Assembly: GCA_046160485.1 (NCBI GenBank)
Contig: JBJXGV010000028.1
Span: forward strand, 62,001-126,000
Direction: 5' to 3'
Source: JBJXGV01 sp046160485
GTDB lineage: Bacteria; Orphanbacterota; Orphanbacteria; JBJXGV01
Length of the DNA stretch: 64,000 bases
A model generated the notes under the pieces. The model saw nothing but the letters and a program-made list of their open reading frames with translations. It had not been told where the DNA came from and ran no database searches. The position numbers and the translations under genes were made by a program. Of the stretch, positions 51,369 through 59,542 are shown in pieces; within the stretch, counting starts at the first letter, position 1; each line of letters begins with the position of its first letter.

Positions 51369-52663
51369 ACTGGCCGGCGACCGTCATCAACGTGAACAAG
51401 TTCCACTACCTTCGCGGCGGGAGCGAGCGTTACTACTTCGATCTTACGGCGATCCTCGCTGAGCGCGGGCACCGAGTGCTCCCGTTCTCGATGCGCCACC
51501 CATCGAATCGCGCGGCGGCCACCGAGCGCTACTTCGTTCCCGAGGTGCGATGGGACGACCGCCGCGGAGCCATCGGCGGAATCGGCGCGTTGGCGCATGT
51601 CGTCCATTCGCGCGCGGCCGCCCGCAACATCGAGAGCCTCGTGCGCGAGGAGGGCGGCGACATTGCGCACGCGCACAACATCTCGCACCAGCTTTCGCCG
51701 TCGATCCTCGGGCCGCTTCGCAAGCGCGGCATTCCCGTCGTGCAAACGCTCCACGACTACAAGTTGATCTGCCCGAACTACCGGCTCTTCACACACGGCG
51801 AGACTTGCGAACGGTGCCGCGGCGGCGACTACTGGAACGCATTCCGCCAGCGGTGCAATCGCGGCGAGGCGATGGGGAGCCTTGCGCTCGCCGTCGAGTC
51901 GACGATTCATCGCGCTACAGGTGCGTACGCGCGCGGCGTCGATCTCTTCATCGCGCCGTCGCGGTTCCTGATGAACAAGGCGATCGAGTTCGGCGTTCCC
52001 GCCGAGCGCCTCCGGCACATTCCGTACCCGATGGCGCTCCCCGCGGCCGGCGCATTGCACTCGGCCGGCGAATCGAACGCTGGCATCACGGACGGTGCGC
52101 CGTACTTCCTCTACACCGGACGGCTCGCGGAGGAGAAGGGCCTGCCGACCCTTCTGCGCGCGGCGGCGCTCGTGCCGGAGGCGCGCGTTCTCATCGCGGG
52201 CGAGGGAGAGATGCGCGAGCGATTGGAGGCGCTGGCCGCGCGCGCGCCGGGCGTGCGATGGCTCGGGCATCTCCCGCAGGGCGAAGTCGCGCGTCTCCAA
52301 CTCGGCGCCCTCGCCGCGATCGTCCCATCGGAGTGGTACGAGAATCTTCCGCTCGCCGTGATGGAGGCTTGCGCGGCCGGTGTTCCCGTGATCGCGTCCG
52401 ACATCGGCGGAATTCCCGAGATGGTCGAATCGGGGAAGACGGGCTACCTTTTCCCGCCGAAGGATGCCGAGGCGCTCGCCCGCGCGATGCGCGCGATGCT
52501 CGCCGATCGCGCCGGCGCGCGCGCGATGGGCGAGCGAGCGCGCGCGCTCGTCGCTGAGCGCTACGACCCGTCGCGGCATTACGATGCGATCATGGCCGCA
52601 TACGCGGACGCACGCACGTTCGCACGCGAGGGAACGCCGTGGCGTTGGAGGAAGCTGCCGTGA
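51365..52663 (+). CDS. GT4 glycosyltransferase
   Basis: This 432-residue GT4 enzyme starts VINVNKFHYLRGGSERYYFDL, then VVQTLHDYKLICPNYRLF and a Cys pair in GETCERCRGGDYW, as in a well-known GT4 subgroup of O-antigen clusters. The donor domain has YTGRLAEEKGLPTLLRAA and PSEWYENLPLAVMEACAAGVPVIA. The ATG at 51365 is preferred over an extension to 51281 inside the previous gene. The stop overlaps the prenyl synthase start by four bases. Confidence 0.88.
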   Translation: MNWPATVINVNKFHYLRGGSERYYFDLTAILAERGHRVLPFSMRHPSNRAAATERYFVPEVRWDDRRGAIGGIGALAHVVHSRAAARNIESLVREEGGDIAHAHNISHQLSPSILGPLRKRGIPVVQTLHDYKLICPNYRLFTHGETCERCRGGDYWNAFRQRCNRGEAMGSLALAVESTIHRATGAYARGVDLFIAPSRFLMNKAIEFGVPAERLRHIPYPMALPAAGALHSAGESNAGITDGAPYFLYTGRLAEEKGLPTLLRAAALVPEARVLIAGEGEMRERLEALAARAPGVRWLGHLPQGEVARLQLGALAAIVPSEWYENLPLAVMEACAAGVPVIASDIGGIPEMVESGKTGYLFPPKDAEALARAMRAMLADRAGARAMGERARALVAERYDPSRHYDAIMAAYADARTFAREGTPWRWRKLP

Positions 52664-53550
52664 CGTACGATGTGAAGCGTTTCTTGGACGACACGCGCGT
52701 TCGCGTCGACGCCGCGATCGACGCGCTCCTTCCCGCGGCTAACGAAGAGCCGCGATCCATTCACGAGGCGCTTCGCTACGCGGTTTTCTCCGGCGGCAAG
52801 CGGGTCCGCCCCGCGCTGCTCCTCTTGGCCGCCGACGCCGTTCGCGGACGAATGGAAACTCACGTCGATGCCGCCGCCGGCTTCGAGATGATTCACACGG
52901 CATCGCTCATCCTCGACGACCTGCCTTCGCAAGACAACGCGCCGGTGCGCCGCGGGCGAGCGGCGTGCCACATCGAGTTCGGCGAATCGACGGCAGTTCT
53001 CGCGTCGACCGCGCTTCTCTCCCTCGGGATCGGCGCGGTTGCCCTCAACGCGGTTCGCGAGAAGGCGCCGTCGCGCGCGCCGGCGCGCATCGTTCGCCTC
53101 GTGGCCGACGCGATCGGTACGCGCGGCATGATCGGCGGGCAGATCGCGGACCTCGCGCTCGCCCCGAGCGGCGCGACGATGGAGGCGCTCGAGTACATCC
53201 ACAGCCACAAGACGGGGGCGCTGTTCATCGCGTGCGCGCAGGCAGGAGCCCTGCTCGCCGGCGGGGCGGAAGCGGAGGTCGCCGCGCTCGGCGACTATGC
53301 GAAAAACGTCGGCCTGGCGTACCAAATCGCCGATGACATTCTGGACCATGAAGGGACGCTCGAGAGCCTCGGCAAGCCGGCCGGGCAGGATTCGGAGAAG
53401 GCGACGTTCGTCGGCGTTTTCGGTCTCGAGGTATCGAAGCGCCTCACGCGGGAGCTGTATGAGACCGCGGAAGGCGCGCTCGACATTCTCGGGCCTCGGA
53501 AGGAGAAGCTCGTGGCGCTGACCCGCTGGCTCGAAGCGAGGACGAAGTGA
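52660..53550 (+). CDS. ispA: Short-chain polyprenyl (farnesyl/geranylgeranyl) diphosphate synthase
   Basis: This is a class I trans-prenyl synthase that joins IPP and DMAPP into farnesyl or geranylgeranyl diphosphate. The 296-residue product has the first Asp motif LDDLPSQDNAPVRRG (near 88), the FSGGKRVRPALL segment before it and the second Asp motif YQIADDILDHEG. Length and motifs suit the IspA family. The GTG at 52660 is chosen over 52639 because GGAGGAAG (52647-52654) lies five bases before it and it gives a four-base overlap. In this place it may feed the polyprenyl carrier pool for the polysaccharide; it is not clear whether it is also the housekeeping enzyme. Confidence 0.93.
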   Translation: MTYDVKRFLDDTRVRVDAAIDALLPAANEEPRSIHEALRYAVFSGGKRVRPALLLLAADAVRGRMETHVDAAAGFEMIHTASLILDDLPSQDNAPVRRGRAACHIEFGESTAVLASTALLSLGIGAVALNAVREKAPSRAPARIVRLVADAIGTRGMIGGQIADLALAPSGATMEALEYIHSHKTGALFIACAQAGALLAGGAEAEVAALGDYAKNVGLAYQIADDILDHEGTLESLGKPAGQDSEKATFVGVFGLEVSKRLTRELYETAEGALDILGPRKEKLVALTRWLEARTK

Positions 53551-55508
53551 CGCCATTCGCCGAGGAGCGCCGCGCGAACGAGCTGAACCTCCGCGTCGAC
53601 GAAGCGCGCAGCCGCCTCCGCGAGCTCGGCTATCTCCGCAATCCGATCGAGAGTTTCGTGGTCGGGCGGCCGCACGGCGGAATCGCGCGCGCGCTCGCCG
53701 GCGTCGCGACGCGTCTGGGTCTCGTCGGCGGGGCGCTCGTTTCGCTTCTTGTATGGCTCGCCACGATCGCGATGAACCCCGCGATCGTCGATGCGCCGCG
53801 CGACCTCGCTCTCTTGGCGATCTACCTCTTCGGCGTCTATTTCGTCGCCGTGTTCGGCGTCGGGTTCGCGACGGGCGGAGCGCTCGTCGCCTGGCGGCGC
53901 GCGAGCCACCGCGCGAGTGCGCCGCCGCGGCTTGCGTACGCGATCGGGGCGCTCGCGACGGCGCTTGCGCTCCTCTACGGCACGCTCTGGTGGCGATGGA
54001 ATCGCTTCGCGCCAACCGAAGCGGGCCTCGCGTCGCATGTCAACATTCTCGCGGGATTGCTGATCGTGCTCGTGGCGCTCCTTCTCGGCCGCCTCGCGCG
54101 CCTCTCTACGATTCTTCTACTCGATCTTCAGGCGAACCCGCGCGCCACGCTCGCGCCGCGCGGCCGCACCGATACCATTCGCACCCTCGCGATCGGCGTC
54201 ACCGCTTCGGCGCTCTTCTTCGTTTATCTCTCGGCCACCGGAGTCGGCGGCCGGCGCGAGTCGCTTCCGCCCACTCCGTTCGAAATCGCTGCCCCCGCGC
54301 GCCCCGTCGTCATCATCGGCATCGACGGCCTTTCGTGGACGGATGTCGTCTATCTCGCAAAGCGCGGCGACGTGCCGCATCTGGCCGAGCTTCTCAACCG
54401 CTCGGCGCGTGCGCCGCTTGCCGAATCGATTCGCGGAGAGCCGCCGGAACTCTGGACGACGATCGCTACGGGGGTTTCCGCGGAGCGGCACGGCGTCAAC
54501 GCGTTCGTCCTCTCGCGGCCCGCGGGCATGCGCGCGGGCGTCTCGATGCCCGATTCTCCGTTCGGCGTCTTCTCTGCGGTCTCGACGGTGCTGCCGCATG
54601 TCGGCCTCTCGCACGAGGTCCCGGTGTCGGGCCTCACGCGCCGCATGAAAACGGTGTGGGAGATCCTCGCCGAGAAAAACGTTCCGACCGCCGTCGTGAA
54701 TTGGTGGGCCACGTGGCCCGCGGACGCGGGGCCGGGGACTGTCGTGTCGGAGCGCGCGTTCGCGCGACTCTCGAACACGCGCGACGCAAGCGAAGACCTC
54801 GAGCGGACGATCGCGCCGGCGTCGCTCGGATCGATCGCGAATGCCCTCGCGAAGGACGCCGTCGCGGCCACGGCGTCGGAGGCCGGAGGCCTTCCGCCGC
54901 ACCTCGTTTCTTCCGCTCGTCTCGCGCAGGCCGGCGACCTGTTCGCGATCGGAATGGCTGAGAGCCTTCTTGCGGCATCGGGCGGCGCGGGACTCGTCGC
55001 GGTCTATCTTCCGGGGCTCGATATCTTGCGCCGCCCTCTCCTCGCCGAGAATGGCGGAACGCCCGATCTGCCTGCGCTCGATACGCGGCTCGAAACGCTG
55101 CGCGCGCACGCCCGCGTCGTCGACACCGGTGTCGGCCGCTTGCTGGCGCGCGCGCCGCAAGAGGCGTGCATCGCGCTCATCGTGACCCCGGGCGCGCGCG
55201 CGGGGGAGAACGCCGGCGACCAGGGCGGCCTCTTCGCGCTCGCGGGTCCCGTGGCTCGCCCCGAGTACCGCGCCGCGGCGATTCGTCCCGAAGAGATCGC
55301 GCCGACGCTTCTGGCGGCGATCGGCTGTCCGACGAGCCGCGAACTCGACGGCCGCGCGCGCACCGATTTCTTGCGCGAAGACGCGCTGCTGCTTCGCCCG
55401 CTCGTCGAGATCGAAAGTTTCGGCGAACGGGGGCTACCGGAAGTGACGGCTTCGGCGTACGACGAGGAATTCCTGGAGCGTCTTAGAAGCCTCGGCTACA
55501 TCGAATAG
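53547..55508 (+). CDS. Membrane alkaline-phosphatase-superfamily protein with lost metal ligands
   Basis: This 653-residue protein has about five membrane helices (55-235) followed by an alkaline-phosphatase-type domain. The first Asp is present (VVIIGIDG, D260), as are the nucleophile region ELWTTIATG (302-309) and the Asp of LPGLD (492). But the following His is Arg (ILRRPLL), and where the family has S-D-H-G this protein reads TPGAR (547-551). The last His region reads GDQGGLFALAG. So at least three of the usual metal ligands seem lost. The C-terminus LERLRSLGYIE is typical of some bacterial members; a like segment, RLRELGYL, occurs at residues 23-30. It is probably a pseudoenzyme. Confidence 0.75.
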   Translation: MTPFAEERRANELNLRVDEARSRLRELGYLRNPIESFVVGRPHGGIARALAGVATRLGLVGGALVSLLVWLATIAMNPAIVDAPRDLALLAIYLFGVYFVAVFGVGFATGGALVAWRRASHRASAPPRLAYAIGALATALALLYGTLWWRWNRFAPTEAGLASHVNILAGLLIVLVALLLGRLARLSTILLLDLQANPRATLAPRGRTDTIRTLAIGVTASALFFVYLSATGVGGRRESLPPTPFEIAAPARPVVIIGIDGLSWTDVVYLAKRGDVPHLAELLNRSARAPLAESIRGEPPELWTTIATGVSAERHGVNAFVLSRPAGMRAGVSMPDSPFGVFSAVSTVLPHVGLSHEVPVSGLTRRMKTVWEILAEKNVPTAVVNWWATWPADAGPGTVVSERAFARLSNTRDASEDLERTIAPASLGSIANALAKDAVAATASEAGGLPPHLVSSARLAQAGDLFAIGMAESLLAASGGAGLVAVYLPGLDILRRPLLAENGGTPDLPALDTRLETLRAHARVVDTGVGRLLARAPQEACIALIVTPGARAGENAGDQGGLFALAGPVARPEYRAAAIRPEEIAPTLLAAIGCPTSRELDGRARTDFLREDALLLRPLVEIESFGERGLPEVTASAYDEEFLERLRSLGYIE

Positions 55509-55538
55509 TTGCGATCTCGGGCGAATAGGTCTTCAGTG

Positions 55539-55568
55539 TTGACACGGTGGGAGTCGAAAATCTATCAT
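55539..55568 (+). promoter_or_regulatory. sigma70-type promoter of the tRNA genes
   Basis: A perfect -35 TTGACA (55539-55544) and a -10 TATCAT (55563-55568) are spaced by 18 bases. The tRNA-Gly gene begins 43 bases after the -10. It is the best promoter in the window. Confidence 0.75.
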
Positions 55569-55611
55569 GCCGGGGTTGCCGCGAGAGCGGCCCTAAATTC
55601 AAGCGTCTCGA

Positions 55612-55686
55612 GCGGGAATAGCTCAGTGGTAGAGCGCCACCTTGCCAAGGTGGATGTCGCGGGTTCAAGTCCCGTTTCCCGCTCCA
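55612..55686 (+). tRNA. tRNA-Gly (GCC)
   Basis: The 75-base gene folds into a full cloverleaf. The acceptor stem GCGGGAA pairs with TTCCCGC, and the anticodon arm CCACC / TTGCCAA / GGTGG holds GCC at 55644-55646. The T arm GCGGG-TTCAAGT-CCCGT and an encoded CCA (55684-55686) are also present. It is followed after seven bases by tRNA-Cys. Confidence 0.97.
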
Positions 55687-55693
55687 GTTTTTT

Positions 55694-55767
55694 GGCGCCA
55701 TAGCCAAGTGGTAAGGCAGAGGACTGCAAATCCTTTATCCCCGGTTCAAATCCGGGTGGCGCCTCCA
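55694..55767 (+). tRNA. tRNA-Cys (GCA)
   Basis: The 74-base gene has the acceptor stem GGCGCCA paired with TGGCGCC and an anticodon loop CTGCAAA with anticodon GCA at 55726-55728. The T arm CCCGG-TTCAAAT-CCGGG and an encoded CCA (55765-55767) complete the cloverleaf. It shares the promoter upstream of tRNA-Gly. Confidence 0.97.
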
Positions 55768-55790
55768 AGTGTTGCTCGCGAACAAAAAGA

Positions 55791-55814
55791 AGAAGGGGCC
55801 GGAAGGCCCCTTCT
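55791..55814 (-). terminator. Intrinsic terminator (Asp-box gene, possibly bidirectional)
   Basis: AGAAGGGGCC and GGCCCCTTCT form a perfect 10-base stem around a GGAA loop. Read on the minus strand, the stem is followed by TCTTTTTGTT, a good T tract, so it should end the minus-strand gene that stops at 55851. On the plus strand it lies 23 bases after tRNA-Cys with a weaker T-rich tail and may also end the tRNA transcript. Confidence 0.78.
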
Positions 55815-55850
55815 GCGTTTCTACACTGCGCGCGCCGGGTTCGGCGGCGC

Positions 55851-58781
55851 TTACCGAACGAGCGTCATCTTCACGTTCTCCGAGAACGCGCCCGCCTCCA
55901 TCCGCAGGAAATAAACGCCCGACCCGACATCGTGTCCGGAGTCGTCCTGTCCGCGCCACGAAAGCTCGTGGCGTCCGGCGGGGAGCACGCCGTCGACGAG
56001 CGTCTTCACGCGGCGCCCGGCAACGTCGAACACCGAAAGCGCGACGTGCCGCTGGAGCGGTAGATCGAACGCGATCTTCGTCATCGGATTGAACGGGTTC
56101 GGTTCGTTCGAATGAAGCGCGAACCTGCCCGACGAGAAGACATCGGGATTTTCGACGCCCGTCGGCGAAGAAATCACGTCGATCACGATTCCGAGCTGAT
56201 GCGACGCGTTGATCGGATCGTTGCCCGACGTCGTGATCCGGAAGTTGTACGTCCCCGCGGGCGCGAGCGGATCGACCACGCTCTGGAACTGCTGAGGCGT
56301 GCCCGTCGAGTCGGCGAGAATGCCGTTCGTGGGGGTCGTCATCGTCGTCACGATACCGAAGCCGGTCTTGAGAATCTGCGGGTAGAACAGCGTCGTCGAC
56401 GTGAGGGAGACACTCGAACCCGGCGGGTACGTGCCACCGCTGCTCGTCGGTCCGTAAAGCAGACTGCCGAACGATGTCGGCTTCGGCAGCGCCGTGTTGT
56501 CGAACCAGTAGTTCGACGACTGCTGCCAGCTCGCGCCGACATAGTAGAAGCGCCCCGCGACCATCTGCACGTTCATGTTCGCCTGCAGGTAAAACTGTGT
56601 CCCCGGACCGAGAACGTTCGGGCCGCTCGAGTAGATGCGGTTGAACGTTCCGGTCGGCGTCGTCCCCTCGTAGACGAAGAAATCGACGTTCGTCGCCGCG
56701 GTCAGGCCGAGATAAAACTGCATCTCGCGAAGCAGCGTCGACTGGGTCACCTGATAGACGTTGCCGCGCGAGCGAGTCCCGCCGGCAAGTCCGCCGAGCG
56801 GAGAGCCGAACAGTTCGTCGTTTCCGCCGGGGCCGCCGAGGTACTCCGGAACCACGTTGTACGAGAGCGGGCCCTTGCCGTTGTTCCAGAGCGTGTAGTT
56901 CCCGAAGAGCGTCTGTCCCGCGGCCGTCGTGAAGTTGAAATTGTTCTCCGTGACGATCATGCGCGGCGCGCCGAGAAGCACGAAGTCGACCGCGACCGTC
57001 GTGATCGGATCGTTCGGATCGTTCGACGTGATCTCAAGGACGGTGGAGTAAACGCCCGGTAGGAGCGCGTTCGTGCTGATGTCGAGCGTGATGATCGACG
57101 TTTCGTTCGCGGCCAGCGTGTCGGCCGTCGGCGTTACGGTCAGCCAGCCCGCCGGGGGATTCTCGACGATCGAGAACTCGAGCGAGTTCGCGACGAGTCC
57201 CTGATTCCTCACTGTAAAGCTCAGCTGGCTCGAGTCGTACTCGAGGAGCGTTTCGGCGAGAGCGGTCGCGCTGAGCACGATGTTCGGGTCGGTGCTCGGC
57301 GGGGCGTAAACAACGGGGGAGACGTACGCCGTGATCGGTGAGGTGCGCCAATCGCTCCATACGGGATACGCGATGCCGCCGTTCGCCGCGATGCCGATGT
57401 AGTCGCCCATGTAGCCGCCCGCAAGGCCCGGGATCGGCGCCGGCGTGAACTGCGCGTCGCCCACGCGGAAGTCTTCCCACGTGAGGCCGCCGTCGACGGA
57501 GTGCGCGACGTAGTTCGTCGTGAGGAGGTTGCCGGGATTGTCGCGCCGGTCGTAGAAGTTGACCGAGAGTTCGCCCGTCGAGGCGTCGCACGCGATCCAC
57601 GGGAGATAGTTCGAATTCGTCGTGGCGTCCTGGTTGACGCGGACCGGCGTGCTCCACGAGACGCCTTGGTTCGTCGAGCGAATCAGGTAGACATCGGCAT
57701 CGCCGGTGTTCACGCCCGGAACGCCGATGTTCGTCCACACGATGTAGATCGTTCCGTTGAGAGGCCCGCCGCTGATATCGACGGCCATCGACGGGAACGA
57801 ATTGGCGCGCGTCCCTTCGTTCGGGAGCGTCGTGTTGCGAATGCCGCGGATGTTCGTCAGGATGCGCGACTCGCCGACCCACGACGTGCCGCCGTTCGTC
57901 GAGCGGTTGAAGCCGATCGCGGTCTCGTCGGCCGGGAAGCCATCGTAGATGGCCCACGCGACGTAGACCTCTCCGTTGGGACCGGTCTGGACGTTGCAGC
58001 CCTGATTGTGCGAGCCGGCGAAAACGTTGTTCGAGATGTTCGCCACGGTCGACCAGTTGGTGCCGCCGTTCGTTGAGCGCGAGAAAAGAATGTCGTTCGA
58101 ATTCGCGCTGCCGCTCAAATCGCTCCACACGTTGTAGACGCGGCCGACGAACGGACTGATCGCGGAGTTGTCGACGGTCAGGTGATTCTTGTCCTGTCCG
58201 CTCGGTGCGTAGGCGCTGACGTTCGTCCACGACGTTCCCATGTTCGTCGAGAACGCGACGCCCATGCCGCCGCTGCTCGCGATGTAGCCGACGTAGAACT
58301 TGCCGTTGCGGTCGATCGCGACCGCGGGGTCGCCGGAGTTCGTCGCGCCCGGCCCGTTCGGTGTGCCGGCCCACGTCGCGCCGCCGTCCGTCGACCAGAA
58401 GACGCTCGTGCCGAAGAGCTGGTTCACCGGGAAGTTCGTCGAGTTACTCGACTGAAACAGGATCGAGTTGTCGAGCGGATGGACCGCGATCGAGTTTTCG
58501 GATTGCGTCGTGTTGGTCAAGGTGACGCGCACGTCAGGATTGTCGGCCGGGCCGCCGAGGCCGAGGGGAATCGACGGCGGGGTGGCCCACTGCTCCGGCA
58601 CGACCTCGCCACGTTCGCGCGCGAGCTGGAGTACGGTCGACAACGACCACGCCTTGTCGCGGTCGTCGCGAACATCCGCGCGCGACGCCTCCGGACTCAG
58701 GAGTGCAAGCGAAATGACCGCGGACGCCAACGCGCGTGCCTGCCATTCCGCGACCCGGAACCCCATGTAACCTCCTGCCAT
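55851..58781 (-). CDS. Secreted Asp-box (sialidase-like repeat) protein with C-terminal FlgD-type Ig sorting domain
   Basis: This 976-residue secreted protein has a signal peptide (ASAVISLALLSPEASRA). A beta-propeller-like region follows with about six Asp-box repeats, S-x-D/N-x-G-x-x-W: near residues 130, 178, 236, 294, 372 and 432, e.g. STDGGATW and STNGGTSW. Next come Ig/BACON-like segments (about 510-640), then a C-terminal FlgD-like Ig domain of about 85 residues (NPFNPMTKIAFDLP...VFDVAGRRVKTLVDG...GVYFLRME). This last domain serves as a sorting tag in FCB-group and Eisenbacteria-like proteins. Sialidase catalytic residues were not identified, so an adhesive or other hydrolytic role is open. 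A strong AAGGAGG precedes the ATG at 58781; a second ATG at 58766 also has GGAGG upstream. Confidence 0.85.
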   Translation of the reverse strand: MAGGYMGFRVAEWQARALASAVISLALLSPEASRADVRDDRDKAWSLSTVLQLARERGEVVPEQWATPPSIPLGLGGPADNPDVRVTLTNTTQSENSIAVHPLDNSILFQSSNSTNFPVNQLFGTSVFWSTDGGATWAGTPNGPGATNSGDPAVAIDRNGKFYVGYIASSGGMGVAFSTNMGTSWTNVSAYAPSGQDKNHLTVDNSAISPFVGRVYNVWSDLSGSANSNDILFSRSTNGGTNWSTVANISNNVFAGSHNQGCNVQTGPNGEVYVAWAIYDGFPADETAIGFNRSTNGGTSWVGESRILTNIRGIRNTTLPNEGTRANSFPSMAVDISGGPLNGTIYIVWTNIGVPGVNTGDADVYLIRSTNQGVSWSTPVRVNQDATTNSNYLPWIACDASTGELSVNFYDRRDNPGNLLTTNYVAHSVDGGLTWEDFRVGDAQFTPAPIPGLAGGYMGDYIGIAANGGIAYPVWSDWRTSPITAYVSPVVYAPPSTDPNIVLSATALAETLLEYDSSQLSFTVRNQGLVANSLEFSIVENPPAGWLTVTPTADTLAANETSIITLDISTNALLPGVYSTVLEITSNDPNDPITTVAVDFVLLGAPRMIVTENNFNFTTAAGQTLFGNYTLWNNGKGPLSYNVVPEYLGGPGGNDELFGSPLGGLAGGTRSRGNVYQVTQSTLLREMQFYLGLTAATNVDFFVYEGTTPTGTFNRIYSSGPNVLGPGTQFYLQANMNVQMVAGRFYYVGASWQQSSNYWFDNTALPKPTSFGSLLYGPTSSGGTYPPGSSVSLTSTTLFYPQILKTGFGIVTTMTTPTNGILADSTGTPQQFQSVVDPLAPAGTYNFRITTSGNDPINASHQLGIVIDVISSPTGVENPDVFSSGRFALHSNEPNPFNPMTKIAFDLPLQRHVALSVFDVAGRRVKTLVDGVLPAGRHELSWRGQDDSGHDVGSGVYFLRMEAGAFSENVKMTLVR

Positions 58782-58850
58782 GATCTTCCTCCTTGATGGG
58801 GGCCAACAAAACGCCGCCGCCGGGGCGAAACCCGACGTGTAACGAACTTC

Positions 58851-58877
58851 AGATTACGCACTGAACGGGAGGGTCAA
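58851..58877 (-). promoter_or_regulatory. Weak candidate promoter of the Asp-box protein gene
   Basis: On the minus strand TTGACC (58872-58877) is followed 15 bases later by TAATCT (58851-58856). The spacer is shorter than the ideal 17 bases. It lies about 70 bases upstream of the start codon. Confidence 0.27.
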
Positions 58878-58960
58878 ATACGACGACGAGTCTAACACGC
58901 GCTCTTCGCGGCAAAGCAGAGTTTCTGCGGGAAACCGGAGCGGTTCTGCTAATCCGGTCG

Positions 58961-59338
58961 CTACTCGGGCCGCTTCTCGTCGTCCTTCTCCTTGAAGAAG
59001 AACGAGAGGAGCACGGAGACGATCGAGATGACGAGGGCGCCCCAAAACGCGGGGACGAAGCCCGCGACGTGGAACCCAAGGCCGACGGACCTGCCGATCC
59101 ACGCGGCGAGAAGGAAGAGAATCGCGTTGAGTACGAACGTGAAAAGTCCGAGCGTGGCGAAAATAAGAGGGCATGTCAGGAGCCGGAGCACGGGGCGAAG
59201 GAACGCGTTGACGATGCCGAAGATGAGCGCGATTCCGACGAGCGACGGAACGGTATCGTACGCGATGCCGGGCACGAAACGCGTCGCGACCCAGATCGCG
59301 ATCGCGTTGATCGCGGTTCGAATGATGATGCGGTCCAT
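58961..59338 (-). CDS. YvlD/phage-holin-4-2-family small membrane protein
   Basis: This 125-residue membrane protein has four hydrophobic segments: AINAIAIWVATRFVPGI, VGIALIFGIVNAFL, FVLNAILFLLAAWIG and ALVISIVSVLLSFFF. The family motif LIFGIVNAFLRPVLRLLTCPL is followed by TLGLFTFVLNAILF. Despite the name, most members are bacterial envelope proteins of unknown role, not phage genes. GGAGG lies about six bases before the ATG at 59338. A charged tail (KEKDDEKRPE) ends it. It is separated by 179 bases from the Asp-box gene on the same strand. Confidence 0.88.
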   Translation of the reverse strand: MDRIIIRTAINAIAIWVATRFVPGIAYDTVPSLVGIALIFGIVNAFLRPVLRLLTCPLIFATLGLFTFVLNAILFLLAAWIGRSVGLGFHVAGFVPAFWGALVISIVSVLLSFFFKEKDDEKRPE

Positions 59339-59467
59339 CGCGTCCTCCGAAAGACGGGCAACACGCTAGCGGCGAGGGCGTCTCGAGTCAACATGCGATT
59401 CCCGCCGCGGACCGCGCGAGGTGTTGGACCGCTGATCGCACTGGTCGCACACGAAAACCTGTTCGTG

Positions 59468-59473
59468 TACAAT
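59468..59473 (+). promoter_or_regulatory. Possible -10 element (TACAAT) of the zwf operon
   Basis: TACAAT lies 69 bases before the zwf ATG, in the 204-base gap between the two divergent genes. No good -35 is visible at the right distance. It is the best -10 match in the gap. Confidence 0.28.
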
Positions 59474-59542
59474 GCGCGCTCGAACTCGGAGGAGGACTCG
59501 CGCGCCGCTCCACGGCGGCGCCGCGCGGCAGAGGGAGGCGGC

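Noticed and set aside
55612..55767. tRNA genes as an integration site of a mobile element
   Set aside because: No integrase, no repeat of the tRNA 3' ends and no change in composition was seen nearby.
57034..58374. 446-codon second minus-strand frame inside the Asp-box gene
   Set aside because: It runs in the same strand but another frame; the product is extremely Arg-rich with no family features, while the main frame has a signal peptide and clear repeats.
58900..58950. Hairpin AACCG-GAG-CGGTT as terminator of the small membrane protein gene
   Set aside because: The stem is only five base pairs and the following T run is short and broken, so the call is not supported.
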